Positions 43,627 through 52,806 of a stretch of 64,000 nucleotides of DNA are shown piece after piece; the first letter of the stretch is position 1; every line of letters begins with the position of its first letter. A model generated the notes under the pieces. The model saw nothing but the letters and a program-made list of their open reading frames with translations, had not been told where the DNA came from and ran no database searches. The position numbers were made by a program, and so were the translations under genes. This stretch comes from Thermoclostridium stercorarium subsp. stercorarium DSM 8532 (GTDB lineage: Bacteria > Bacillota > Clostridia > DSM-8532): NCBI RefSeq assembly GCF_000331995.1, contig NC_020134.1, positions 124,001-188,000 of the forward strand, written 5' to 3'.

Positions 43627-45467
43627 GTGAAGCAGAAACTTAAGTCAGGATTATTTGTTTTGTCTGATGTAGTCTTGTTAACAATATCCTTTTTTTGTGC
43701 CTATTTAATCCGGTTTGATTTGGATTTCAATACAATACCTAAGCATTTTTTAGACCGGATGCTAATTCTGCTTGGAATATCAGTTGCCCTGAAAATAGCT
43801 GTATTTATACCTTTTAAGTTATACAGCAGCCTCTGGAAATATGCCGGTGTTTATGAACTCGTTAGTATTTTTCTTGCTTCATCAATAACAAACGGTATTC
43901 TTTTTGTGTACATAGCGTTTGTGGAAAGGCTTGCACCGTGCAGCATTTTTGTTATTACAGGAATGTTTGATGTTTTGCTTATCGGCGGTTCCAGAATGAC
44001 TTATCGTTTGTACAGAAGGCTTGTATTGGGCCGGGTAATCAGACTGGATGATATTAAAAGAGTGCTTATTGTCGGTGCCGGAGACGCTGGTGCCATGATT
44101 GCAAAGGAAATGGAGCTTCATCCGGAACATAAATACAGGCCTGTTGCGTTTTTGGACGATGATAAATTTAAACAGGGAAAGAAAATTAACGGTATTCCCG
44201 TTTTGGGTGGAATAGACGATGTAGTTGATATCGCGGAAAGAAAGCATATAGATGAAATTATTATTGCAATTCCTTCTGCAAAGCCTGCGGTTATTAACAG
44301 AATTTATGAACAGTGCGCAAAAACCAAATGTAAGGTTAAAATCCTTCCTTCAATGTCGCAGCTGATTGACGGAACAGTGATGTTAAAAAGGGTCAGAGAC
44401 GTTAATATAGAGGATTTGCTTGGAAGAGAGCCTGTTGTCGTGGATTTGGAAGAAATCGCAGGATATTTGAGCGGAAAGGTTGTGCTGGTTACCGGTGGCG
44501 GAGGTTCGATAGGCTCGGAACTGTGCAGGCAGATTGCTTCTTTTGAGCCGAAAAGACTTGTAATGTTGGATAACTATGAAAACAGCCTGCATGATGTATA
44601 TATTGAATTAACAAGAAAATATCCTGAACTGGATATTATGCCTGTAATAGCTAATATCCGTGAAATGGACAGAATGGAGGAAGTTTTTGATACATTTCGT
44701 CCCAATATGTGTTTCATGCCGCAGCTCATAAACATGTGCCTTTAATGGAAGCCAACCCTGAGGAAGCAATAAAGAACAATGTGTTTGGAACGTGGAATGT
44801 TGCCCACTGTGCGGATAAGTATAATGCCGAACGTTTTGTTCTCATTTCCACCGATAAGGCCGTTAACCCTACAAATGTAATGGGCGCGACAAAACGTATT
44901 GCGGAGATGATAATACAGGCACTTGATACAAGAAGTAAGACAGAATTCGTTGCTGTGCGCTTTGGTAATGTGTTGGGAAGCAACGGAAGCGTTATTCCGT
45001 TGTTTAAAAAACAGATCGAAGAAGGCGGGCCTGTTACAGTTACGCACCCGGATGTTACAAGATTTTTTATGACCATACCCGAGGCGGTTCAGCTTGTAAT
45101 ACAGGCAGGGGCGATGGCGGAAGGCGGAGAGATATTTATACTTGATATGGGAGAGCCGGTCAAAATTCTTGATCTGGCGAAAAATATGATAAGGCTTTCA
45201 GGGTTTGAGCCATATAAGGACATAGATATCGAAATAACGGGTTTGAGGCCCGGAGAAAAGCTGTACGAAGAACTTCTTTTGAATGAAGAAGGGCTTAAGG
45301 CAACAAAACATAACAAGATATATATTGCAAAACCGCTACATATTGATTATGAACTTCTGAAGAGAGAGCTTGAGATTCTGAAACAAAAGGTATATAAATC
45401 ACCGGATGCCAATGAACTAAAAGAATATGTAAAAGTACTCGTTCCGACATACAAAATGGCACAATAA
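43627..45467 (+). pseudogene. FlaA1/PglF/CapD-like UDP-sugar 4,6-dehydratase with a single-base frameshift
   Basis: The GTG at 43627 has an AAGGAAGG site. An N-terminal four-TM region is followed by a first Rossmann fold (VLIVGAGDAGAMIAKEM) and a second one (VLVTGGGGSIGSELCRQI). At 44707-44709 one base is missing: AAT AT-GTG TTT CAT, where a codon for Ile/Met should stand before [17 protein letters not shown]. The rest ([17 protein letters not shown], with M-x3-K as in PglF/FlaA1 enzymes) runs to 45467. The intact protein would make 4-keto-6-deoxy-UDP-sugars, the substrate of the aminotransferase at 26393, which is also frameshifted. Not at a homopolymer, so this may be a real mutation or a sequencing error. 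Confidence 0.82.
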
Positions 45468-45474
45468 ACGGTCG

Positions 45475-45500
45475 AACTCCCCGGAAAGGGGAGTTTTTTT
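45475..45500 (+). terminator. Terminator at the end of the polysaccharide locus
   Basis: ACTCCCC (45476-45482) pairs with GGGGAGT (45488-45494), followed by a T7 run. It ends the locus that began at 21.1 kb. Confidence 0.9.
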
Positions 45501-45564
45501 ATGCCTAAAAGGAACTTTTTTTATTAAAATTTGTCATATTATCATATACAATATTTTCTAATAT

Positions 45565-45573
45565 TGATATAAT
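45565..45573 (+). promoter_or_regulatory. Extended -10 promoter for the SLH gene at 45611
   Basis: TGATATAAT: TG at 45565-45566 and TATAAT at 45568-45573, about 38 bases before the ATG. No clear -35 is seen. Confidence 0.5.
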
Positions 45574-45610
45574 TAAAGTGAAAAATTTGATGCAAAGGGG
45601 AAAACGAAAG

Positions 45611-47893
45611 ATGAAAAGAAGATCGGTACCGGTTACGTTTCTGATTGTTACTTTGTTGTTTACATTCAGCTTCTCATCATTTGCAATACCGGCAAACGTA
45701 TCACTTCTGGAAAAGGCGGATTTCTTAAGTACTCTGAAAATTCTGGAAGGTTCTAATGGAGATTATCTTTTAAATGAAAAATTAAGCAGGGCAGAGGCTG
45801 CCACCTTTGCAGTAAGAATTCTTGGCCAAAACTTACACGTATTGCTGAATGATGATTCTTACAGGAAAGCATCAGCGGTTTTCCCGGATGTTAATCCTAA
45901 TCATTGGTATGCCCCGTATGTTGGTTACTGCGCCCAGGCGGGCATACTTAGCGGCGATACATCTGGGAATTACAAGCCAAATGACTATATTACCGAAAAA
46001 AGTTTTTTAAAAATAATTCTGAGCATACTGGGTTATGAAATTAACACCGACTATACATGGAACAATATTTATAAAAAGGCTTTTGAAGTGGGGCTTGTAA
46101 CCGACCTGAGCTATATTTCAAAAGAGGACGACAATACCGATTTCAGGCGTTCGGGTGCTGTAAATATAATGTACAACGCACTGATGCTGAAAGAAAAAAA
46201 GACCGGTAAGGAGCTGTTTTACAAGTTAATAGACGCAGAAGTTATAACAAGAGCGGAAGCCATAAAATTGGGCTTGATAGAAGACGCCGTGGAAACCGAT
46301 ATAGAAGAAATAGTGGTATTTGACCAGCAGACGGTATCCATTATATTCAACGAACCCATCAAAGATTTTGATTCCATACTCATTTATAAATCCACGGACG
46401 AAGATCAGGAACTGGATTATGACATAGAAGATTTCGAGAAAAACTATATCACCCTTAAAACAAAGAAACAGGGGCCCGGAGTGGAATATACCATTGAGAT
46501 AAGAGGTGTGGAGGATACCGACGGCAATGTGAAGGAAGTTCTGTACGGCGCTTTTATAGGTGCCAGCCCCGATGAGGTGGAATCCAACTTTTTCAGGATC
46601 AATAAAATAGAACCTGTAAATGAAAAATCAATAAAAGTATATTTTACTCATCCGGTAAATCTGAACAGCGAAAACAGCATATATTACACCATTTACGACG
46701 ATGACGATGATAAATTTGCAGAAGGCAGTAAAGACCAGCTTCTGGTGCGCACCGTGGTGTCCGAAAACAATTGCGTGCTTTTGACGCTGAAAACGGGTTC
46801 ATTTACCGCGGATAATGTTTATACCCTTGTAATAAGCGGGGATATGACAAGCGCATATGGCGTGAGACTGAATGACGGCAAAAATGATGAGATGACCTTT
46901 AAGGCGGTGGGAGGAGAGTCGGATTATTTCCGGCTGGAGGAAGTTTTTGCTTACGACAGGGAAACGCTGCTGTTAAGTTTCAATAAGGAAGTGAATCCGT
47001 TCCTCGCACAGCAGATTTACAATTTCTATTTGACCGATGAAAACAACAAGCCCATTAAAATTGAGCATATCTCAATTGAAAGCCAGGGCGCGAACACCGG
47101 AAAGGTTTTATACCTGAACATTGAGGGCAAATTCGTAAAAAATGCGAAGTATTATATAACAATCAATAACCTGAACGATATTACCAGGCAGGAATATATC
47201 ACCGAGATGACCTATTCCTTTGAGGCGGACTATGGTTCAACCGATGATTTTGATATCCAGGATATTGATGCGATAGACAGGCAGACAATTGAGGTATATT
47301 TCACAAATATTCCTGATGCGGACAGCGCCGAAGATGAAAGCAATTACTATGTAAGGCCGAAAAAAGGCACGGGAAAGATTTATCCTGTACGCGCGCTGTA
47401 TGAGCCTTCAATACATCCTTACAGAGTGGTGCTGTTCTTTAACGACGGCGATTTAAGCGCCAACAGGGAATATGAACTCAATGTAAGTTACAAGTTTAAG
47501 GATTACCTGGGAAATGAACTGGGCGAAAACATTTATGATTACTTTAAAGCTTCGTCAGTGGCAAAAACTGCTCCTTCCATTGTAGGAGCGGTGCCGATTT
47601 CAACCGATGCCGTAAAGCTTGATTTTGACAAGGAAATTGCGTTTAACCAGAATAACCTTTCGCCTGCAAATTATACCCTTGAGTACAGTTACAATAATAT
47701 GACCATAAAAAAGGTTCCGTTAAGTGTGCTGTATGTAAATGCGAGAACGCTGGTTTTGAAATTTGACAGGCTTGAATATGACATTACCTATACGCTTAAG
47801 TTTACAAGCATTGTGGATTATACCGGGGCATCATACAAGGTAACGGGCGAGGGCAAAAACTTCGTGGAGTTCCGGCTTGAGGAAGAAGAGTAA
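45611..47893 (+). CDS. SLH-domain protein with SbsA-type Ig-like repeats
   Basis: ATG 45611 is preceded by AAGGGG at a normal distance; 760 residues. A signal peptide (MKRRSVPVTFLIVTLLFTFSF..., cut near FA-IPA) comes first. SLH-like repeats span about 30-215 (LNEKLSRAEAATFAVRILG, FPDVNPNHWYAPYVGYCAQAGILSG). Then come five or so Ig-like domains of the SbsA/Big_5 kind (VVFDQQTVSIIFNEPI, VYFTHPVNLN, LLLSFNKEVNP, VYFTNIPDADSAEDESNYYV, LDFDKEIAFNQNNL). It resembles the S-layer protein at 17574 in layout but is less acidic. Likely a second surface-layer or wall protein. Confidence 0.88.
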   Translation: MKRRSVPVTFLIVTLLFTFSFSSFAIPANVSLLEKADFLSTLKILEGSNGDYLLNEKLSRAEAATFAVRILGQNLHVLLNDDSYRKASAVFPDVNPNHWYAPYVGYCAQAGILSGDTSGNYKPNDYITEKSFLKIILSILGYEINTDYTWNNIYKKAFEVGLVTDLSYISKEDDNTDFRRSGAVNIMYNALMLKEKKTGKELFYKLIDAEVITRAEAIKLGLIEDAVETDIEEIVVFDQQTVSIIFNEPIKDFDSILIYKSTDEDQELDYDIEDFEKNYITLKTKKQGPGVEYTIEIRGVEDTDGNVKEVLYGAFIGASPDEVESNFFRINKIEPVNEKSIKVYFTHPVNLNSENSIYYTIYDDDDDKFAEGSKDQLLVRTVVSENNCVLLTLKTGSFTADNVYTLVISGDMTSAYGVRLNDGKNDEMTFKAVGGESDYFRLEEVFAYDRETLLLSFNKEVNPFLAQQIYNFYLTDENNKPIKIEHISIESQGANTGKVLYLNIEGKFVKNAKYYITINNLNDITRQEYITEMTYSFEADYGSTDDFDIQDIDAIDRQTIEVYFTNIPDADSAEDESNYYVRPKKGTGKIYPVRALYEPSIHPYRVVLFFNDGDLSANREYELNVSYKFKDYLGNELGENIYDYFKASSVAKTAPSIVGAVPISTDAVKLDFDKEIAFNQNNLSPANYTLEYSYNNMTIKKVPLSVLYVNARTLVLKFDRLEYDITYTLKFTSIVDYTGASYKVTGEGKNFVEFRLEEEE

Positions 47894-47916
47894 AGAATAA
47901 AAGTGACTAAGAATAA

Positions 47917-47970
47917 AAATCAGGCATATCCTTCTGAAGACAACTCAGAACCGATATGCCTGATTTTTTA
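47917..47970. terminator. Bidirectional terminator between convergent genes
   Basis: TCAGGCATATC (47920-47930) pairs perfectly with GATATGCCTGA (47953-47963). A-rich sequence on the left and T-rich on the right let it serve both the SLH gene and the minus-strand GH2 gene. Confidence 0.9.
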
Positions 47971-47973
47971 TTA

Positions 47974-50685
47974 TCAGCCAAGCACTGTTTCAGGATTAAA
48001 TTCCTCCGAAGCCATGTACTTCAGAATACTATGTAAAAGCTGCCTTGCTTCGGGTTTGTCCTGAATGGAAAAGAGGTCGCTTGCGCATACAAACACTTTG
48101 CCTTTTTTGTACCGTCCTTCAAACAACAGTCCAAGCCTGTGGTTCCTATCAAAGTTGTCTATTACCTGAACGACAGGATTAAGCCCGGGCGCGGCCTTAT
48201 CCAAAATTACCGGCCTGGAATTCGTGATTATATGCCACCACTGCCAGTCGCTGTAATAGTCGCACGGAAATTCTTTTAATGCCGGGTGATTATTATTGCA
48301 GAGTATCCCCAGGGTACCGGGCGCTACAGGCTTACCGGCGTCTTCACAGGCCTTCCGGAACATCGGGTAACACCAGAAATCCGGAGCAAAAAAGCCTTCT
48401 ACGCTGTCTATTTCAGTATTCTTGTCAACAACGAAAAGAACGGTTTTACCCTCTTTAAGCAGGGATTTGGCCTCTTCTGTGTTATTCGAGACACAAATTT
48501 CCGATGGAATTGTGATATCGGTTTTCTTCGGATATACCCAAATCGAATAATGGTTTTTAATGTCCGAGTTCTTAAACTTAAGGTTTAACGTCAGTTTTTC
48601 AGGTGCTTTTACCCCTTCAAGGTTCAATTTTATTTCTCCTGCCGTATCAACCGTTCCCTGGCGGATTTCAGGCACCTCCAGAAAACCTCTGAAATATGTT
48701 TCTTGGCCGTTGCCAATCCACCACTCGATAACAGTGTTGTCAATATCACCGGCCCCGTAGTTGGAAACCTTTATTTCGGCACAGAACTCTTCACCGGTGG
48801 TATAAGTGTATTTGTCAAAGCAGGCAAGCAATACAATGTCCGAACAGAATTCCCTCCATTCTTCCGGAGTGACAAATCCTTTGGAATGCATGAATGAGTC
48901 AAGTATTCCCACCAAAGCCGTACCCTGACCGGGGAAATCCTGCAAATCCAGAAGCTGAATTCCGCCGAAACCGGGGGTTCTGAGCGCCGCTTCGATTTCT
49001 TCCTTATAACAAAGCACCGCAAGTTTTCCCGAAGCTTTATGAAAATCGTCAGCCTTATCCAGTATTCCGGCCTTTTCGGCCCGCTGTCTGAATGTCTCAA
49101 GATTATATGGTTTTAAAACGCCGGTATATTTTTCTATTTCTCTGAAATTCGGGTATGACTGATACTGCCCAACTTCATGACTTATTACCGGAATTGGTAT
49201 GTTTGATATGCTGTCTGCATAAGTTTTCCTTGTGTTCGGAGGGCCTGCCTGTATATGGCCGAGGGGTTTGTCAGCGTGGGAAAAGGAACCTCGCACCATT
49301 GAATCACCGGGCGCTGTACGCATTGTTACCCAAAAATCGCTTTCGTCGGGAATTTTAGGATCCCACAAAAATGAGTTTGAGCCCTCACTGTAAAGCAGGC
49401 GGCTGTCGTATTCTCTCAGGGTTTTTATAAGTTCTGAAATGGCCCTTCTGCTTCCGCTAAGTTCATTGCCGGCGGAGAACATGACAAAGGACGGATGGTT
49501 TGCAAAGGTTTTTATGATGGCCCGCGCTTCACTGTAAAGGTAATAAAATGCGTTTTCATTGTAGTCCTTTTCACCGGGCTCGTAAAAAGGACCCCAGTAC
49601 GGAAGCTCAACCTGAAGGAAAATTCCCAGCATGTCGGCTGCGGTGAAACATGCCTCAGGAGGACACCATGTATGGAATCTGTAATGATTGATCCCGTATG
49701 ATTTGGCAATCTGAAAAATTTCCAGCCAGCTTTTTAAGTCCATTGGCGCATAGCCTGTCAGCGGAAAGACGCAGCAGTCGGTTTTCCCCCTTAAGAATAC
49801 CGTTCTTCCGTTAATGTTAAACTGAGTTCCTTTGGCTGAAAATTCACGCATTGCGAAAGTAATTTCTTTTAAGCTTATGTATTTTTCGGCGCCCGTTGTT
49901 GAAAGCTTTGCGTAAAGCCTGTACAGCGAGGGGGAATATTCATCCCATAACAGCATATTGTCGCCGATAAAATATTCTATGTCAATTTCAGTTGTCTGAT
50001 TTTCAAGGCTTATGTTGTAGCTCACCTCGGGTACGTTGTGGGAATCAGGGCTGTTAAAACTGTTGGCTTTTAACCTCAGGATTCCGGAAAGTTTTTTCCC
50101 TGTTTCATTTCTTATTTGCACCTTAAGCCTTACCTTTTTTCCCCGTATATCCGGATAAGCGTTTATATCATTTATCCAGACAGGATCGGTAGCCGTAAGC
50201 TCAATTCTTCCGAGAATACCGTTCCAATTGGTTTGGGTGTCAGGAGATGTCTGGTGGCTTCCAGGAACGGGAAGTTCTGAATTGTCAACCATAATTGTCA
50301 GCCTGTGAGGACCGGGGTCTATGCGGCCCAGTTCGTACAGATGAGGGGTACAGATACTGTTCTGTGTCCCGATGTATTTGTCATCAAGCCAGACGTGGCT
50401 TATTCTGGTACGTTCAAGAAAGAGCAGGATATATTTGTTTTTCCAGGCTTCGCTTATTTCAATCTCTTTTTGGTACCATGCGTACCCGATATATATGTAT
50501 TCTCTGGTTAGCCTTTCTGTTTCGTGTTTTTCGTTCTTAAAGCCCTTTTTGTTCTCATCGGTGGTTCCGGGAAGGATAATTTTATCGGTAAGTTCGTTTT
50601 CATAGTATTTTCCGGTGATGCCCGCTTTCTCCGGGTCCAGAGAGAATTTCCACTCCCCCGAAAGGGATATGGTATTTACGTCCAT
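47974..50685 (-). CDS. Glycoside hydrolase family 2 enzyme (beta-galactosidase/glucuronidase-like)
   Basis: The 903-residue protein has GH2 order: jelly-roll N-domain (ISLSGEWKFSLDPE, YAWYQKEIEI, RTRISHVWLDDKYIG), Ig-like middle, TIM barrel with FRFHTW-type YRFHTWCPPEACFTAADMLG. The acid/base Glu is in SAGNELSGS (about residue 408) and the nucleophile Glu in ISHEVGQY (about 503). A further ~300 residues follow, including a GATase-like region (KTVLFVVDKNTEI). There is no signal peptide, so it works on imported oligosaccharides in the cytosol. GGGGGA precedes the ATG at 50685. The exact sugar is unknown. Confidence 0.9.
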   Translation of the reverse strand: MDVNTISLSGEWKFSLDPEKAGITGKYYENELTDKIILPGTTDENKKGFKNEKHETERLTREYIYIGYAWYQKEIEISEAWKNKYILLFLERTRISHVWLDDKYIGTQNSICTPHLYELGRIDPGPHRLTIMVDNSELPVPGSHQTSPDTQTNWNGILGRIELTATDPVWINDINAYPDIRGKKVRLKVQIRNETGKKLSGILRLKANSFNSPDSHNVPEVSYNISLENQTTEIDIEYFIGDNMLLWDEYSPSLYRLYAKLSTTGAEKYISLKEITFAMREFSAKGTQFNINGRTVFLRGKTDCCVFPLTGYAPMDLKSWLEIFQIAKSYGINHYRFHTWCPPEACFTAADMLGIFLQVELPYWGPFYEPGEKDYNENAFYYLYSEARAIIKTFANHPSFVMFSAGNELSGSRRAISELIKTLREYDSRLLYSEGSNSFLWDPKIPDESDFWVTMRTAPGDSMVRGSFSHADKPLGHIQAGPPNTRKTYADSISNIPIPVISHEVGQYQSYPNFREIEKYTGVLKPYNLETFRQRAEKAGILDKADDFHKASGKLAVLCYKEEIEAALRTPGFGGIQLLDLQDFPGQGTALVGILDSFMHSKGFVTPEEWREFCSDIVLLACFDKYTYTTGEEFCAEIKVSNYGAGDIDNTVIEWWIGNGQETYFRGFLEVPEIRQGTVDTAGEIKLNLEGVKAPEKLTLNLKFKNSDIKNHYSIWVYPKKTDITIPSEICVSNNTEEAKSLLKEGKTVLFVVDKNTEIDSVEGFFAPDFWCYPMFRKACEDAGKPVAPGTLGILCNNNHPALKEFPCDYYSDWQWWHIITNSRPVILDKAAPGLNPVVQVIDNFDRNHRLGLLFEGRYKKGKVFVCASDLFSIQDKPEARQLLHSILKYMASEEFNPETVLG

Positions 50686-50826
50686 TACAGATCCCCCATT
50701 TCAAGAATTATGTGTTTTTATTTCTATTATACATTAAGCATAGAAACCTCCGTAAGCTTGTCGGTATTACATAGACGCATATGTTTATAAAAGTGATCTG
50801 TCAGATTAAAAGCATTTCCTACACGA

Positions 50827-51033
50827 ATGCTTGAAAAGAAAGTTTACAGTGTTTTTAAGTTAATTCCGAAGGAAGGAATAACGGTTAAAGATCTGGAGCG
50901 CTCTATAATTAATGATAAGGACGGCGAATATATTTTCAGTTCATTTTATTCTTTTGATGAGTTACCCGAAAACAACATATTAATTGGCAGGTTGAAATGT
51001 GTAAGAGATACATTATATATGACAGAAAGATGA
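50827..51033 (+). CDS. Short hypothetical frame, doubtful
   Basis: A 68-codon frame (MLEKKVYSVFKLIPKEGITV...) occupies the gap between a divergent GH2 gene and the convergent TPR gene. Its ATG lacks a recognisable ribosome-binding site. The composition is protein-like, so it may be a small gene or a remnant. I do not recognise it. The sequence around it (50686-50826 and 51034-51104) shows nothing else. Confidence 0.3.
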   Translation: MLEKKVYSVFKLIPKEGITVKDLERSIINDKDGEYIFSSFYSFDELPENNILIGRLKCVRDTLYMTER

Positions 51034-51104
51034 CAACAATATTTTGAAAAGCTGAAAAGTATATGTGAGGATTGACGGGGAAGTAAGGACGAAGTTTGAA
51101 AAAA

Positions 51105-51140
51105 GTTAAAAAAATTGGCTCCCGTTCCGTTGAGGGAGCC
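51105..51140 (-). terminator. Terminator of the minus-strand TPR gene
   Basis: GGCTCCC (51117-51123) pairs with GGGAGCC (51134-51140). On the minus strand the stem is followed by a T-rich tract (the A-run at 51106-51115). Confidence 0.85.
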
Positions 51141-51147
51141 TTAAATT

Positions 51148-52260
51148 TCACTGATATTTCTTCAGCTTTTCATAAACGCTGTTTTTCTGGCTTTCGCTGA
51201 TGTTGGGACAACTCAGTGCCCTGTTGTAACATTCTTTTGCCGATGTGTAATCCTGAATTTGGTAGTGAGCATACATATCCCCCAGACCTATCCAGTATGC
51301 GGCGACGTCAGGTTTTTCCGTGGTCAGGAATTTGAATATTTCCAAAGCCTTTCGGACATTGCCGAGAGTTGCATATGTCCAGCCGAGAGTATTCCATGCT
51401 TCATAATCCTTCGGCTGAATTTCCAGGAATTTTTCGAAGTATTCCGCCGATTTTTCCTTATCGGTGGAAGAATAAAGTTTTGCCAGTTTCAGCATTGCTC
51501 CTGCGTAAGACGGATCAATTTTCAGAACTTCGAGGAAGAGTCTTTCGGCTTCGGCGGAATTTCCACTGTTTAACTCCGCAACCGCCTTGTCGTAAACTTC
51601 GGTGGGACTGGAGTTTTCCAGCCTGATTGTAACCATGTTTTTGTCCTGATTGAAATCAACCTCGGCGCCGAATATTTCGGCAATAAACCTCACAGGAACG
51701 TGGGTTCTGTTGTATTTTACCTGTATCGGAACGTCAAGGGTGCGTTCCTCGCCGTTTACCCGGATGATATTGCTTCCGTTCCACATTTCAACCCTGGTAT
51801 CGCCTTTTGACGCCCAGATTGTGCCGGTGGAAGAATCCCAGCCCACGGTGGCGCCAAGGGCTTCCATAATACCCCTCAACGGTACCATTGTCCTTCCGTT
51901 TGAAAAATAAGGATCGGTGTCAAAAAACATTTCCCTGCCGTTCAGCTGAATGCGTACCGGTTTGTCCTTTTTCCGGGTTATTACTATGGCATTGCTCAAG
52001 TTTCGCGTAGGAGCCGTAATGATTTTATTGTCGAACATTAGTGCCGAGGAAGCGCCGCCGTCCAGGTTTATGGCGTTTACGATACCTATGTCTTTCAATA
52101 TTAAGGCGAGTTCGTTAAGGGTTACATTATTCACTGTGCCCATTACCAGATACCGATCTTTGGTTTCGCCGATGAAACTTCTCTGGGCACGCCCTGTGAC
52201 TTTACTGTCGGTAAAGCCTTCCTTCGCGGCATTTACCACTATTTCTCCGTTCCGGGGTAT
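51148..52260 (-). pseudogene. Phosphodiester glycosidase (NAGPA)-copper amine oxidase-like stalk-TPR protein, 5' truncated
   Basis: A GTG at 52239 would open 363 residues, but the frame reads further back as ...IPRNGEIVVNAAKEGF to about 52260, where coding homology ends against a kinase fragment. What remains is the last part of an NAGPA domain (VTLNELALILKDIGIVNAINLDGGASSALMF split), two copper-amine-oxidase-N-type repeats (VPLRGIMEALGATVGWD; VPVRFIAEIFGAEVDFN) and about four TPRs. The signal peptide and front half of the glycosidase domain are missing. NAGPA proteins usually act outside the cell on phosphodiester-linked sugars; this copy lacks export signals and is probably dead. Confidence 0.8.
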
Positions 52261-52788
52261 GGCCTTGACAACATTTCCAGCATGGTAAGGGCGCTAAGCA
52301 ATATGTTCAGGGCAACCTTGGATCTTCAGGATAATATAAGTCTCAGGGAGGAACTGAATATACTTGAGAACTACATTACAATTCAAAAGTTACGTTTTGA
52401 AGAGAGATTGGATTTCAGGATGGAAGTTGATGAGGAATATCTGGACTTGACAATACCAAAGCTTACTCTTCAGCCCATTGTGGAAAATTCCATCAACTAC
52501 TGTCTTGAAAAGTTTGAAGGGATCTGCCAAATCCGCGTATCAGGCTGCAAAAGGGACGGGTGCGCGGAAATAAGCGTTAAAGACAACGGCCCCGGAATGG
52601 ACAGGGAATTTGTCAACAAGCTTCTGAGCGGTGAAAGCAAACCCACAAGGAGGGGTATAGGACTGAAAAATATAGACGAGAGACTCAGGCTTTTTTACGG
52701 CGAAAATTACGGCCTTATTATAGAAAGCGAACGCGGAAAGGGAACAACGGTTATAATCCGGATTCCTGCGGAAAATAAAAGTGTCTGA
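52261..52788 (+). pseudogene. YesM-type sensor histidine kinase, C-terminal part only
   Basis: From about 52261 the frame reads GLDNISSMVRALSNMFRATLDLQ, the end of the His-kinase (LytS/YesM) dimer domain, then LREELNILENYITIQKLRF, PIVENSINYCLE (N box), VKDNGPGMD (G1), RRGIGLKNIDERL (G2) and GKGTTVIIRIP. The extracellular sensor, TMs, HAMP and the His-containing PHFLYN motif are missing. An ATG at 52282 exists but has no ribosome-binding site. It abuts the truncated glycosidase gene head to head. The intact kinase would have phosphorylated the AraC-type regulator that follows. Confidence 0.82.
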
Positions 52789-52806
52789 GAAACAGGGGGA
52801 GAGTTT

